Positions 36,332 to 49,000 of a stretch of DNA of 64,000 bases are shown here, piece by piece. Under the pieces are notes generated by a model that did no database searches, had not been told where the DNA came from, and worked only from the letters and a program-made list of their open reading frames with translations. How positions within the stretch are numbered: the first letter of the stretch is position 1; the number at the start of each line of letters is the position of its first letter. The stretch spans positions 372,001 through 436,000 of the forward strand of contig JAPZVO010000023.1 in the NCBI GenBank assembly GCA_029962745.1. Reading direction: 5' to 3'. Source of the DNA: Echinometra lucunter (taxonomy: Eukaryota; Echinodermata; Echinoidea; Camarodonta; Echinometridae). The translations under genes and the position numbers were made by a program.

Positions 36332-37807
36332 CGCCGTTTGCCGAATATCCTCCTGTACTCTTTTTTTCAGAGATTTTGTCTGACTGTCCTCTATATTATC
36401 TGTAATGCATATTTTACTATCAACCCTTATTGTTATGATTGTACTATGTCAATTAAAGGATGTTAACTGTTAGTATATTACGCGTATACAGTGCATGAGA
36501 AATAGAACAGGGGGTCGAAAATGTATTGCAAAACGATTGTAAAAACATATCAAGCTTAACATGCTTAACCATTCTGTTGATGTCTCCCTGTGCTTACCCC
36601 AGCATACCACATCCTCCAGAAACCGTGGAGCGTTTTTCAGCCCCCCCCCCCCCCCCGCTTCCGCGGCCCCTGTCCTCAGCCTAATATATCTATCATCCAC
36701 TGATTCCGTTCGAGTCTTTTTGCAGTCACAAGACTTCACTTGATATATTTACCGTGTCAAGAATGACGTGGCACTTTTTGTATTTATTTTTTGTAAAGAA
36801 TATGTACACAAAAATGCAAAAAATCACGTGCCTGAGAAAGCGATCAATATTATTGTGAATGAAAGGTGACCCTTGACTTGGATAATCATAACCGCTTTTT
36901 CAAAAGTTATTTGCTGAATCGTGTTGGACATCCCTATATTTATAGCACATGGCTCAACACGAAGTCGAGCAGCATTTTTGACGTAACTCCTAAAATAGAT
37001 TCATGATTTTCTCTCGGAGCGCTGAAAAAGCTTAAACTTTTGCTAAGATTACGACTAATGGTTACCAACCTTCCCCTCTCTTCCACTGTACTCTTTGTGC
37101 TGTGAATTTACTCTATTCATTGGCAAGTCTAAGGTATTTTATCCCATACAATACAGACCCACAGCTTCCACCCCCCAAAAAAATGAAATTAAAAAAATAT
37201 ATATTACAGCACATCATTGGACTGGAGTTCTCATTTACAGACCAAATAATTTTATCAAGCTTTACCCTTTTAAATATTCATGACAACCACGCGATTAGAG
37301 TGTGAGAGGAACTGTTTTAAAAATGAAAGTCGGAGAGGTTGATTAAGCAGTAAATAAAGATCGGCGAAGACTGTGAGGGTTAATTGGATATCACAATGTT
37401 ACGAAATCAAATCAGTGTTATTAATAACCACATGTAGGCTATACTGAATACGAAAATTGGTCAATAAGACAACACAAAAATACTAAGGGCAGGACCACTC
37501 AAGTTGCTGTTTGTCATATTTCGAATATAAGAGCATTTAAGGATTTTTTTCTACTTTCATACTCTTCAAAAGTGACATGAGAAGAATTATGAGAAAGCTC
37601 ACAAGTATTACCCAAACTATCTATTACCCCCCCCCCCCCATAACTCAAGCTTCTCTTTAAAGTTAACTGGCCGAATATGATTGAAATATATAGACCTATA
37701 GTGTATTTGATGACGAAATGATACTTTATCGTCGAAAGAGAGTTTTTTTTCCCAGCTCGCTTTGCTCGCCCGTATTGTCCAGAAACCGGATGGTTTGGAC
37801 AGACAAT

Positions 37808-39757
37808 ATTTTAATTTCTCCCTTCATGTCAGTGTACATAGAACTGGCGTAAATCCAGCATCTTTAGCGCAAATCCGGTAGTTTTTATGAAAATAATCAA
37901 AATAATGACAATTTACGCAAATCTAAGTGTTAGTTTGTCCAACTTGATTGTAAAGACAGCATTGAACTATAGTAAAACAGAAATTATTCATGAAAAATAG
38001 TTCACAACTTGTATTTTAATTTCTCCCTTCATGTCAATGTACATAGAACTGGCGTAAATCCAGCATCTTTGGCGCAAATCCGGCAGTTTTTATGAAAATA
38101 ACCAAAATAATGACAATTTACCCAAATCTAAGTGTTAGTTTGTCCAACTTGATTGTAAAGACAGCATTGAACTATAGTAAAACAGAAATTATTCATGAAA
38201 AATAGTTCACAACTTGTATTTTAATTTCTCCCTTCATGTCAATGTGCATAGAACACTGGCGTAAATCCAGCATCTTTGGCGTAAATCCGGCAGTTTTTAT
38301 GAAAATAACCAAAATAATGACAATGAACCCAAATCAAAGTGTTAGTTTGTCCAACTTGATTACAAAGACAGCATTGAACTATAGTAAAACAGACATTATT
38401 CATGAAAAATAGTTCACAACTTGTATTTTAATTTATCCCTTTATTTCAATGTACATAGAACTGGCGTAAATCCAGCATCTTTGGCGCAAATCCGGCAGTT
38501 TTTATGAAAATAACCAAAATAATGACAATGAACCCAAATCAAAGTGTTAGTTTGTCCAACTTGATTGCAAAAACAGCATTGAACTATAACAAAACAGAAA
38601 TTATTCATAAAAAATAGTTCATAACTTGCATTACAATTTCTCCCTTCATGTCAGTGTACATAGAACTGGCATAAATCCAGCATCTTTGGCGCAAATCCGG
38701 TAGTTTTTATGAAAATAACCAAAATAATGACAATGAACCCAAATCTAAGTGTTAGTTTGTCCAACTTGATTGCAAAGGCAGCATTGAACTCTAATAAGAC
38801 AGAAATTATTCATGAAAAATAGTTCACAACTTGTATTTTAATTTCTCCCTTCATGTCAATGTACATAGAACTGGCGTAAATCCAGCATCTTTGGGGCAAA
38901 TCCGGTAGTTTTTATGAAAATAACCAAAATAATGACAATGAACCCAAATCTAAGTTTTAGTTTGTCCAACTTGATTGCAAAGACAGCACTGAACTGTAGT
39001 AAAACAGAAATTATTCATGAAAAATAGTTCACAACTTGTATTTTAATTTATCCCTTTATTTCAATGTACATAGAACTGGCGTAAATCCAGCATCTTTGGC
39101 GCAAATCCGGCAGTTTTTATGAAAATAACCAAAATAATGACAATGAACCCAAATCAAAGTGTTAGTTTGTCTTACTTGATTGTAAAGACAGCATTGAACT
39201 ATAGTAAAACAGAAATTATTCATGAAAAATAGTTCACAACTTGTATTTTAATTTCTCCCTTCATGTCAATGTACATAGAACTGGCGTAAATCCAGCATCT
39301 TTGGGGCAAATCCGGTAGTTTTTATGAAAATAACCAAAATAATGACAATGAACCCAAATCTAAGTTTTAGTTTGTCCAACTTGATTGCAAAGACAGCACT
39401 GAACTATAGTAAAACAGAAATCATTCATGAAAAATAGTTCATAACTTGCATTATAATTTCTCCCTTCATGACAGTCGATGTACATAGAACTGGCATAAAT
39501 CCAGCCTCTTTGGCGCAAATCCGGCAGTTTTTATGAAAATAACCAAAATAATGACAATGAACCCAAATCAAAGTGTTAGTCTGTCCAACTTGATTGCAAA
39601 GACATCATGGAACTAGTTAACCAGAAATTATTCAAGAAAAAATAATTCACAACATGCATTTTAATTTCTCCCTTCATGCAGGCCTTAATGTCAATGTACA
39701 TAGAGCTGGCATAAATCCAGCATCTTTGGCGCAAATCCAGCAATTTTTTTAATGAAA
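37808..39757 (+). repeat. 205-bp satellite array, about 10 units
   Basis: Units start near 37811, 38016, 38221, 38428, 38631, 38838, 39043, 39248, 39453 and 39661, a period of 205 bp. Each unit contains TTAATTTCTCCCTTCATGTC and a pair of related motifs, TGGCGTAAATCCAGCA and TGGCGCAAATCCGGCA, about 20 bp apart. The last units are more diverged. An opposed array lies at 41391-42480. Confidence 0.93.
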
Positions 39758-40212
39758 ATATAGTGGTTTTTTGAGGGGGGGGGGGGGCTGTTTAATATTT
39801 TGAGTAATCTTTATCTTGTTAATTTGTATCATACATGATCAGTGTTTTTCTTTATACTGCTTTATTCTTTGCCTTCTGTTTCTCTGATTCTTGCCTCTAT
39901 CCCTCTCTTTCTCGAAGTTTCTCTTTCTCTCTCTCTCTCTCTGACATCACCAGCCTATCTATCCCTATCCTTCTATTTTTCATCACGCATTTTTGTTTTG
40001 ATTTGATTTTTTGATTTGATTTATTTGTCAAATTCAGATACATAGTGATAAAAAGCACATGGTATACATAAGAAGAAGAAGAAGTTCATTAAAGCTTGAC
40101 AGGATGACCCATGAAAGCTCGAAAGCTTATTTACAATGGGGTCCTAAAGAGAACAACAACCTGACTGCTAGTAACGTGACTGGTAAGTATTTAGCACTAT
40201 AATGAAACATAT

Positions 40213-40719
40213 TTACAGGAGTTTTATTGTTTCTTTTTTTATTAGACTCAAGTGATAGGAACTCTTTAGTAGTCTTTTAAAGTGTGCACAGTTTTCAACT
40301 GCTTTAATATCATTGGGGAGAGAATTCCAGTATATTGCGTTATAATAAAAGCAGTTGCCAATACTGCCTACTTGTTCGGGCAAGATAAAATTGTATTGAC
40401 TATGTCTTGTATCATAATTATGTAAGTCTGTAACAAGATTAAAAATGCGGCCAATATAATGATTTGCCCTCGAGTATTCTGTGTGTGTGGTGCAGAATAA
40501 GTTGTTTTGATCTTTGACTGACATCAAGTAAACCGACTGCTGAGAGCCAAAGTGCGTTCTTTGGCCTAAACAATGAATGAATCTTGCCATCTTATTTTGA
40601 ACGATTTCCAGTTTCTTTTGATCTGACTTGTCTAAATCATTATACCACGTAGCGTTAGCATAGTCAAACACTGAATAAGAGCAAAGCATAATATACGCCT
40701 TGCATGTAAATTCATGCAA
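40213..40719 (-). pseudogene. Non-LTR retrotransposon remnant (CR1/L2-type reverse transcriptase C-terminus)
   Basis: The 168-codon frame shows the conserved end of these polyproteins: FDYANATWYND, KKLEIVQNKMARFI, a YDTRHS region, then YYNAIYWNSLPNDIK and FKRLLKSSY. Only this C-terminal part is present, as expected for a 5'-truncated insertion. It lies between the two opposed satellite arrays. Class assignment is from memory of the motif pattern. Confidence 0.75.
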
Positions 40720-41049
40720 TTTTGGTATCTGTACATTAATTTCAAACGCGAGTTAGCCTTTTTTTTTTTTTTTTTTTTACTATATAATAGATTCTACTAG
40801 AGATAAAAAAAAAAGAAACCTAGCTGGTGAATTCGATTCCCAAATACTTCACAGATTCTTTTCTCTGAATTATTTGATCTTTGTAGGCTACTTTAAAATC
40901 ACCTGATTTTTTAGCATTACCTTTGCTTCAAAACAAAACATCACCTTTCTCTTTGTTTTTTTTTTCTCTCTCTCATTCCACTTCCTCTCTTCATTTCTCC
41001 TTTGCTTTATTTGTCCTATATATCTTTCTACTTTCTATTTCTTTCCCGG

Positions 41050-41052
<3 letters not shown>

Positions 41053-41087
<35 letters not shown>
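41053..41087. repeat. (CT)n microsatellite
   Basis: About 17 CT units. Confidence 0.9.
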
Positions 41088-41088
<1 letters not shown>

Positions 41089-41390
41089 TTTCTCTTGTGC
41101 TTGTTAAAGTTGAAAAACAAGTGTTGCAGACGATATAGCGCACAATGCACGCAAGATAAATGCACGAAGCGCATCATAATGGTTTTACATTTACATAATG
41201 GACACTTCTAATGGTTGACGAACTCATATAAAATCTTTAATGATTGTTCAACGATAGAAGATTGGGCGTGTCAGAGATAATATATGGGTGATCCTTAAAG
41301 ACTTATAATTTTCAGAATACCGATTTAAGATAATGTTAGCGAGCTATTATCTTACTGAGATAAGATAACAGATAATAGAAAAGTTAAGAC

Positions 41391-42480
41391 AATAATTTTC
41401 AGAATGATTTCTGTTTTACTAGTTCAATGCTGTCGTTGCAATCGGGTTGGTCAAACTAACTCTGATTGGGGTCCGCCCACTTGACCGAAGGCCCGTGAGA
41501 CCGAAGGCCCGCGAGGCCGACTTTTCTCGTATCGTATTTTCCTTCATCAAAAATGATGCGCTATATCGGTATATAAAATAATAATGTCTCCTTTAGCATG
41601 TTTGGTCCTCGTTTCCCACACCTTCAATGTAAAACTTTCCGACTTCCCTTTATAATTATTTAACTTCCTCCTGGCACAGGAATTAGTCAGAGCGATGTAC
41701 ATCATATAGATTACAATTTGCTATTTTCGGCCTCGCGGGCCTTCGGTGAAGTGTGTTGTCACCCTTTGATTTGAGTTCATTGTCATTATTTTGGTTATTT
41801 TCATAAAACTGCCGGATTTGCGCCAAAGATGCTGGATTTACGCCAGTTCTAGGTACATTGACAAAAAGGGAGAAATTAAAATGCAAGTTGTGAATCATTT
41901 TTCAAGAATAATTTCTGTTTTACTATAGTTCAATGATGTCTTTAAAATCAAGTTGGACAAACTAACACCTTGATTTGGGTTCATTGTCATTATTTTGTTT
42001 ATGTTCATAAAAACTGCCGGCATGGCGCCAAAGATGCTGGACTTACGCCAGTTCTATGTACATTGACATCATAGATTGACATGAAACGAGAAATAAAAAT
42101 GCAAGTTGCAATGCGAATTATTTTTCATGAATAATTTCTATTTTACTAGTCCAATGCTGTCTTTGCAACCAAGTTGGACAAACTAAATTTGGGTTCATTG
42201 TCATTATTTTGGTTATTTTTATAAAAACTGCCGGATTTGCGCCAAAGATGCTGGATTTACGCCAGATCTAGGTAGGCCTACCTTAACAATAAGGGAGAAA
42301 TTATAATGCAAGTTGTGAACTATTTTTCATGAATAAATTCTGTTTCACTATAGTTTAATGCTGTCTTTGCAACCAAGTTGAACAAACTAACACTTTGATT
42401 TGGGTTCATTGTCATTATTTTTGTTTATTTTCATAAAAACTGCTGGATTTGCGCCAAAGATGCTTGTCTTGTCTTGTCTT
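41391..42480 (-). repeat. Inverted 205-bp satellite array, about 5 units
   Basis: The same unit as 37808-39757 appears in reverse complement (TGCTGGATTTACGCCAGTTC, TTGCGCCAAAGATGCTGG). Units are more diverged than in the left array. The first is split by an insertion (about 41475-41757). The array ends at a CTTGT pentamer repeat near 42465-42485. Confidence 0.88.
41475..41757. mobile_element. Insertion with perfect 20-bp inverted repeats inside a satellite unit
   Basis: ACCGAAGGCCCGCGAGGCCG at 41500-41519 is exactly inverted at 41728-41747. A degenerate extra copy (ACCGAAGGCCCGTGAG) lies just outside at 41483. The block interrupts one satellite unit. No transposase and no clear target duplication were seen. 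Confidence 0.6.
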
Positions 42481-42639
42481 GTCTTGGGTTAAGTCGGCAT
42501 ATGCAGACTTGCTGTACTCCGCCAACTTTAATGCTGGGTTTACGCCAGTTATAACCTGCACACGATAATGAAAATGCTGGTTTTACGCCAGTTATAACCT
42601 GCACACGATAATGAAAATGCAATTTGTATATAATTGTAC

Positions 42640-43082
42640 CGTACGTTAATATTAATGAGCAATACGTCATCGGCCGAACGAGATTTTCAAGCTCTTGAAT
42701 ATTAATAAATCTGCCGAATCTACGCATCAACCGGGTCTCAACCGGGTAAAACGGTCTCGGGCTCAATGTATGGTGGACATTATGAAAGACATTCAAGTAA
42801 GCACTAAATAGGCACTAATCCTGCAGCCCTTCATGAATATTTATAAGGTCCGTCGACGTACGCGCGCCTAGTCTGGCGCGCGCTTTTTGATTTTCATAAT
42901 GCGTGTACGTGTACGTACGGCAGCCGCCGGGCGCGCGCGGTGTCGAATTTTCGGACTTAATGGTACATGGTATATACGGTACGGCGCGCCGGGCGGCGGC
43001 CTAGCTAGCACGAGCGATCGCTAGCGATAGCGTATAAGCCTTAATTATCAACCCTGTATTGAAACTTGAAGTTGAAAGCAAA
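42640..43082 (+). promoter_or_regulatory. CpG-rich promoter region of the CaRF/SWIM gene
   Basis: CpG is strongly enriched against the AT-rich background (GCGCGCCTAG, GGCGCGCGC, GCCGCCGGGCGCGCGCGG, GGCGCGCCGGGCGGCGG). A TATATACGG box-like motif is at about 42971 and an ACGTCA half-site at about 42664. It ends at the start codon in AAAATGGCC. No initiator was located. Confidence 0.65.
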
Positions 43083-46000
43083 ATGGCCGAGTCAGAGAAG
43101 TCTCCTCCAACTCCTCCAACTCCTCCAGCTCTGAGTCCTAGCAAGCCTTGGTCAGATACCTGGAACCCCTGCTGGAACCAAGTGGATGATTTCACTGGCT
43201 GGGTGACCACCTGGGACGAAGCGCAGCAAGTCCGACAGAAATTCGAAATCGTCTCTTCCCTCCGATTTGTAGGCAATAAAAAGACAAGGAACTTTGGCCA
43301 TTTGGGATCACAAGTTCAAGATGCCGTAGGTAGGGCCGTCTAACTTAATGTAGGCTAACTCTGAGTAAAGTTTAGGGTCCAACTGTTTCTAACGTTATAA
43401 CGGAAAGACTTCCTTAACTGTACAGTGTTAGTAGGATGGGGGGTTGGGTGTCCGGACACGTAACAAAAATGAAGCCTTCTTTTTTGTCTTTGGATTAAAC
43501 AAAAACTAGATGCATTGATTTGTGCTGATCATCATCATTATAATGTTAGCTATAATATTGTCTAACAGTTTGTGCTAAAATATTTAAGAGATTTGCTTGT
43601 GAACTTTTTCAATTGGCTGTTTAAAATTGACTGTCCGGATATCCGATATACAACCTGTCTGGACATCCAACAACTGGGTAATACCAGGTGAATACCTGTA
43701 CTTAAGTTAGGTCTGACTAAATAAAATCAAGTAGGGCCTCGTCTATAACATTCAGCAATTTGAATAAAATTTTTTTGAGATTTCCTTATTCATGTTTAAA
43801 GGGGTACCCAATGCCCCACGCTGAAACATTGTTAGTTCATTTAAAAGAACATGATTTTATTAACAGAAAATCATCTGCCTAAATTTTTTGTTTAAAGTTG
43901 TGTTGCCAAGGAAACCCCAAATTGTAAGATTTCAGGATATTTTTGACTCCTCAGCTGTGACCCAGTTTCAACTGGGTACCTACTTTGACGTCAAAGTGGG
44001 TACCATGTCGCGCACTTCATGCAAAATGCGTGCAATGTATAATACATATTGTACCGTCTAGCGCGCAGCACAACTGCAATGCGCGAAGCTGGGTACCCAC
44101 TTTTATGTCATACCTCATACTCAAATTTTTTGGTCAACTCTTGACTTTTCATGAGAAAATTATCCAAACTGCAATGATTTCGATTGAAAATCATCAAACT
44201 TTTAATGTTATTCTTCTTAGAATCCTATTCTTGATCATATATCAAAAAAAATTTACCATTGTGTAATCACTTTAAATGGGCAGTAATATTTAGGAGAATT
44301 TTCCCCCAATGTCTTACAATTGGCCAGTTTTCATTTCTTGACCTAAAAGTCTTGTGTACAGTGATTGGTTTTGCAGATTGACTCCTCATTGTCTTGTTTC
44401 CACTTTACTATCATTTGTAGGCAGATTCATTCGGTTTTCAGATGTCAAAGAGGGCATTGTGAATTGTGAGGGGTCTCCCTTTGTCATCCTGGGCAAGTAC
44501 ACGTTGGAGTGCATGTTTGGCCGGGATAAAAACAAAGCATCCAAGAATAAAGCCGCAGAGGAAAGGGACAGAGAGCTGAAGGTATCATCATGACTTGCCC
44601 AACATTATTACCTATTATGATGCCAATTTCTGGAAAATAATGAACAACTTTAATAATGACAAAAAGAGAAAAAAATAAAGAGAAATTATATTATTTCTGA
44701 TAGTACGCCTGCCGGCATCTGTTATGCCAGACTATAGTAAGTGCCTGGTATTAAGAATAACAACCGTGTAGCTGTTGTCATCTAGATATACTAAATATAA
44801 ATCTGTTAGCCATATGTAGACAAAGCATGATTGATGAAGATATAAATATAATAACTTCACATACCTATTTCTTTCTATGTGTCTTATAATGACTGTATTT
44901 TTCATTGATTGTTCACTGCACAGGGGGACCATCCAAGCCCAAGAAAAAAGAGAAGCAGAGTCAAAAAATCAAAAAAGAAGGGTTGTCCTGCACAGATTGT
45001 TATGAAGGAGGTGATCCTTTTTCCACAATCCAAGGTGATGTATTTGTTTTAGTGATCCCAAGGCTTGAAGTAATGAATCTTGTATTGTGTTTGCCTTGTA
45101 AAGACATCTCATTTAGATGCTGCTCCCCCTACCAAATAACAGGGTTGCTTGACTAGGTCATGCCCAGGACCAAAATCCAGTATAAACCAATTGGGACATG
45201 GCAAACCATGTACTAAAGAGTTACAATTGATTGTAAGATTGATTGTATCTCTTTATGTTACACCCCCCAGCTGATAATATGCAAATTAACTGGTTTCAAT
45301 TGGATCCAGTTGGGTAACTGGAAATATTTTCCAATTGGTAACTGGTAATGACTTCTTCTGGAACCAATGGAGTAACTGGAAAACTACAATGTATCTTACT
45401 GGTTCCTGTAGGGACGTGACCTTATAATTACGTCACAATAATAAATCTCAGAGCTCCTGGAATAAGCATATCAACAGAGAACCCTATCATCTTCATGATT
45501 TTGCTCTAGATGTCCGATTTGGATAATGATAAAAGTATTGACTGGCTCTCCTATTGGGGAACATCAAAATGCTGCCCTTAACCCATTCGTGACAGGAATT
45601 ATTTAAAGCCTAATTTGATCAGCTTTTATTCTTCAAATTGGCAACACCAAGAGTCTTATTTTATTGCTACATTTTTCTTATAAAACGTCATGTATCTGAA
45701 ATGAATATAAATTGACAGAAATTATGATGAGAAGTCAAAAAGTTGCCAATTTGAAGGGGAAAACGGTGATTTTAAACCTTCTATCACATTGCCAATATAA
45801 GGATTTTAATGCTTATTTTCCTTTAAAAAAATTTCAGCATCAAACAACAAATACTGATGCAACCAAAATGGGCACAGTTTGTGTATAATTTTTTGCTCTT
45901 TCTGTTCATGTATTTGGTATGATTTTTAGGGCTCTGCATCAAAAGATATTAGGCCAAACCACAAAATGTGGACCTCTGTCATGAATGGGTTATAACATAA

Positions 46001-49000
46001 CCATATTGCCCTCGTCTAATGACTCGGGGACAATATGATTCTGTTGCAGGCAACATTTCCGATGTTCCCCTCAAGGCCAGTCAATATGATTTAATAATAT
46101 CAATAAAAATAACAACGATAATGGTAATGAAAATGATGATATTATAATATCAATGATGATAATAATGGTGATAATGATAATAACAATAATGATACAAAAT
46201 AGCTATGATAAAATTTATATAGCGCTTAATACAATTGTTTCAAATCGCTTTATGTTCTTTGATGTTCCCTATGTTCCTTGTGAAGATTACTCTCTCCCCC
46301 CCCCCCCCCTTCTTAAAATGATTCCACGTTTCATGTACTTAATGGTTTGGATGAATTGCAATCCTTAGTTATGAATATAATATTTTATTTGGTTTAAAAC
46401 TATCAACAGAGCTCCAACATTAAGAAGAAGGCTGTCCGGGATCGCATAAGCAAGGAGATTAAAGAGGCACTGTCCAGTGGAGAGGTGTTTGAGAGTGAAC
46501 ACCGCATTTATATCAAGCTGCCATCCCCTTCTTCTCACCAAAATACTCACAGTCAAGGACCAGTAAGTTCCTCTGTGGACATTGTAGAGCTTTGTATTAA
46601 GGTGGTGATGCTGGTGTGTGTGCGCGACTGCGCGTGTCTTTGTTTATGTACAAAAATGTAAAAGGGTGAATAAAAAGAGAATGCAAGTAGTTAATGTCAC
46701 TTTGACAAGGTAAAGGCATTATATAAATTATGATTTTAAGATATCTTTATTTCATAAGTGCAATGGGTCGCTTAGCTTGCTTGAAGAAAAAATGCAGAAA
46801 TTCCGGGTGCCTCTCTTGGTATAGTGGTCAGAGGTGTGCAGCACTTATCTTTTTTGTTCCTCAAAAAATCATATGAAAATAACAAATACGTTGACAAAGG
46901 AAAAAAAAAGTAAATCACAAAACCTTATTTTCACAAACAACATTTTGAAATAATCATATTTACCACATGAATTTTGACACGGAAATGATCTGTCAAGGTT
47001 GGTATGTGGAAGATAATTGTTTAGAAAAAAACAAAGAAAAGACAATGGCTCAAGAGAATGATAAGTGATTCATACTTGTCACTTTTTTTGTCTTGCCCAC
47101 CGGAGGTGAAGGCGAGACTAAGGGATCTAAATGGCGTCTGTCTTAAGTCACAAATATTAAGGTTTACCTGCAAGATTCTCTTATGATGGATAACTTGGCA
47201 GCTGTTGCTGCAACGGCAACCAAACTTGGGTGATAGAAGCATTAGGGGTATCTTCATGTTATGGTGTTGTCGGAGGTCATGTGATGACGACAAAGGTCAT
47301 TTGAGGTCAAATATTAAAGATTACCAGCCAGACTTTCTTTTCATATGTGAAAGTTTACCTGCAAGACTCTCTTTGACATGGAGCTATTTAAATTGCCACT
47401 AGAATAATTTATATTTATATGAATGTCATGATGTGCAGAGGATGTCCTGTACATGAGTAGAAAAGCATAATTTGTTGTAAATCTAAGAAGATGTATTTCA
47501 GTCATGATCAAACAACCAAGTCTCCTCATTAACTGAATAATTTTTTTTTTTTCTCTCTGTTGTTATATGCCAGGGATTTTTAGTATTATTTGATAAGATT
47601 TGCATTCCAGATTGCAAGTTTTAAAAATGAACAATGAATGAATAGGTGAATGAATTGCTGAGATGAGTGATTATGGATCAGAACATTCTAACACAGAATT
47701 TATTATGTTACCAGTCATACAATGAAACAACAGAGGAAAACATCTCAACATAATTTCTTTCTTTGGTTTTTAATTTCTGACGAAACAGCCCGTAGGATTT
47801 CTCAATCCTCTCGACAAAAGGCTCCGTGAAAAGATCCAGGAACTGGTGGGTCATGGGGTGTCCAACACCAAGGAGATGAAAAGCCATTTGAAAATATTTG
47901 TTGAGACCACCCTTTTCCCCGATGCTGCTAAGCGACCAGAAACTACCAATACTGCATACTTCCCCAGGGATAACACCATCAGGAATCATATATATGCAGC
48001 ACGCATGAGGTTACGGTACGTTGTTGCATGTTGGTACAATTTATATATGTTGCTTGTACTAGGGTTCCTCCCCGTGTTCAAGGTCAAAGTTTGGTGTAAT
48101 TACCTGTAAAGGTTATTGCTTAATTTTGCTTAATCTACTACTTCATATAGGAATAGCCTGTCAAACAGCAACATGGTTAACATGGTTAACACCATACACA
48201 TTATTGATGTTAACCCATTCATGACAGGAATTGTTAAAAGCCTAATTTGATCAGCTTTTATTCTTCAAATTGGCAACACCAAGATTCTTATTCTATTGCT
48301 ACATTTTTCTTATAAAATGTCATGTATCTGAAATGAATATAAATTGACAGAAATTATGAGAAGTCGAAAAGTTGCCAATTTGCAGAGGAAAACAATGATT
48401 TTAAACCTTCTATCACATTGCCAATTTAAGGATTTTAATGCTTATTTTCCTTTAAAAAATTTTCAGCATCAGTAAAGGAATATTGACGCAACCAAAATGG
48501 GCACAGTTTGTGTAGAATTTTTTGTTCTTTCTGCTCATGTATTTGGTATGATTTTTAGGGCTTTCCATCAAAAGATATTAGGCCAAACCACAAAATGTGG
48601 ACCTCTGTCATGAATGGGTTAACATGGTTAACAGCCATACACATTATTGATGTTAAACTTATACATCTATTAGGCTAGCTCACCAAGACGCCATGTGAAG
48701 CATTGCACTCATGTACAATCTGCTTTTGTATTCAAGTCAAAGCAGTGTTACAGTAGCCACCGAGCACAGATGCAGTGTGCAGCTTATCTATTTGTTATTA
48801 TCTTGATAACATGTCTTAGAAATCATGCATTGGTGTGAAGATACATTGTAGCTTCAGTAGGTGGATGTCCCTTGAGATAATGGTTACCACCGGGTCAAAC
48901 ATTTAAAGGAGAATCCAACCCAGGCATCAGTGTGCTCTTAGTGAATAAAGATGACCAAGAAGAGTAAACAGTGAAAGTTTGAGCAAAATCGGACAATCTG

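Noticed and set aside
36191..36466. Poly-Ser, poly-Phe and poly-Leu frames
   Set aside because: They are translations of the CTT/CTC microsatellite in different frames.
37808..39757. CRISPR-like array because of regular spacing
   Set aside because: The period is 205 bp with whole-unit similarity and no unique spacers, in a eukaryotic genome; it is a satellite.
41683..42796. Minus-strand frames of 71 and 121 codons
   Set aside because: They fall within the inverted satellite units and a CTTGT repeat, with no protein similarity.
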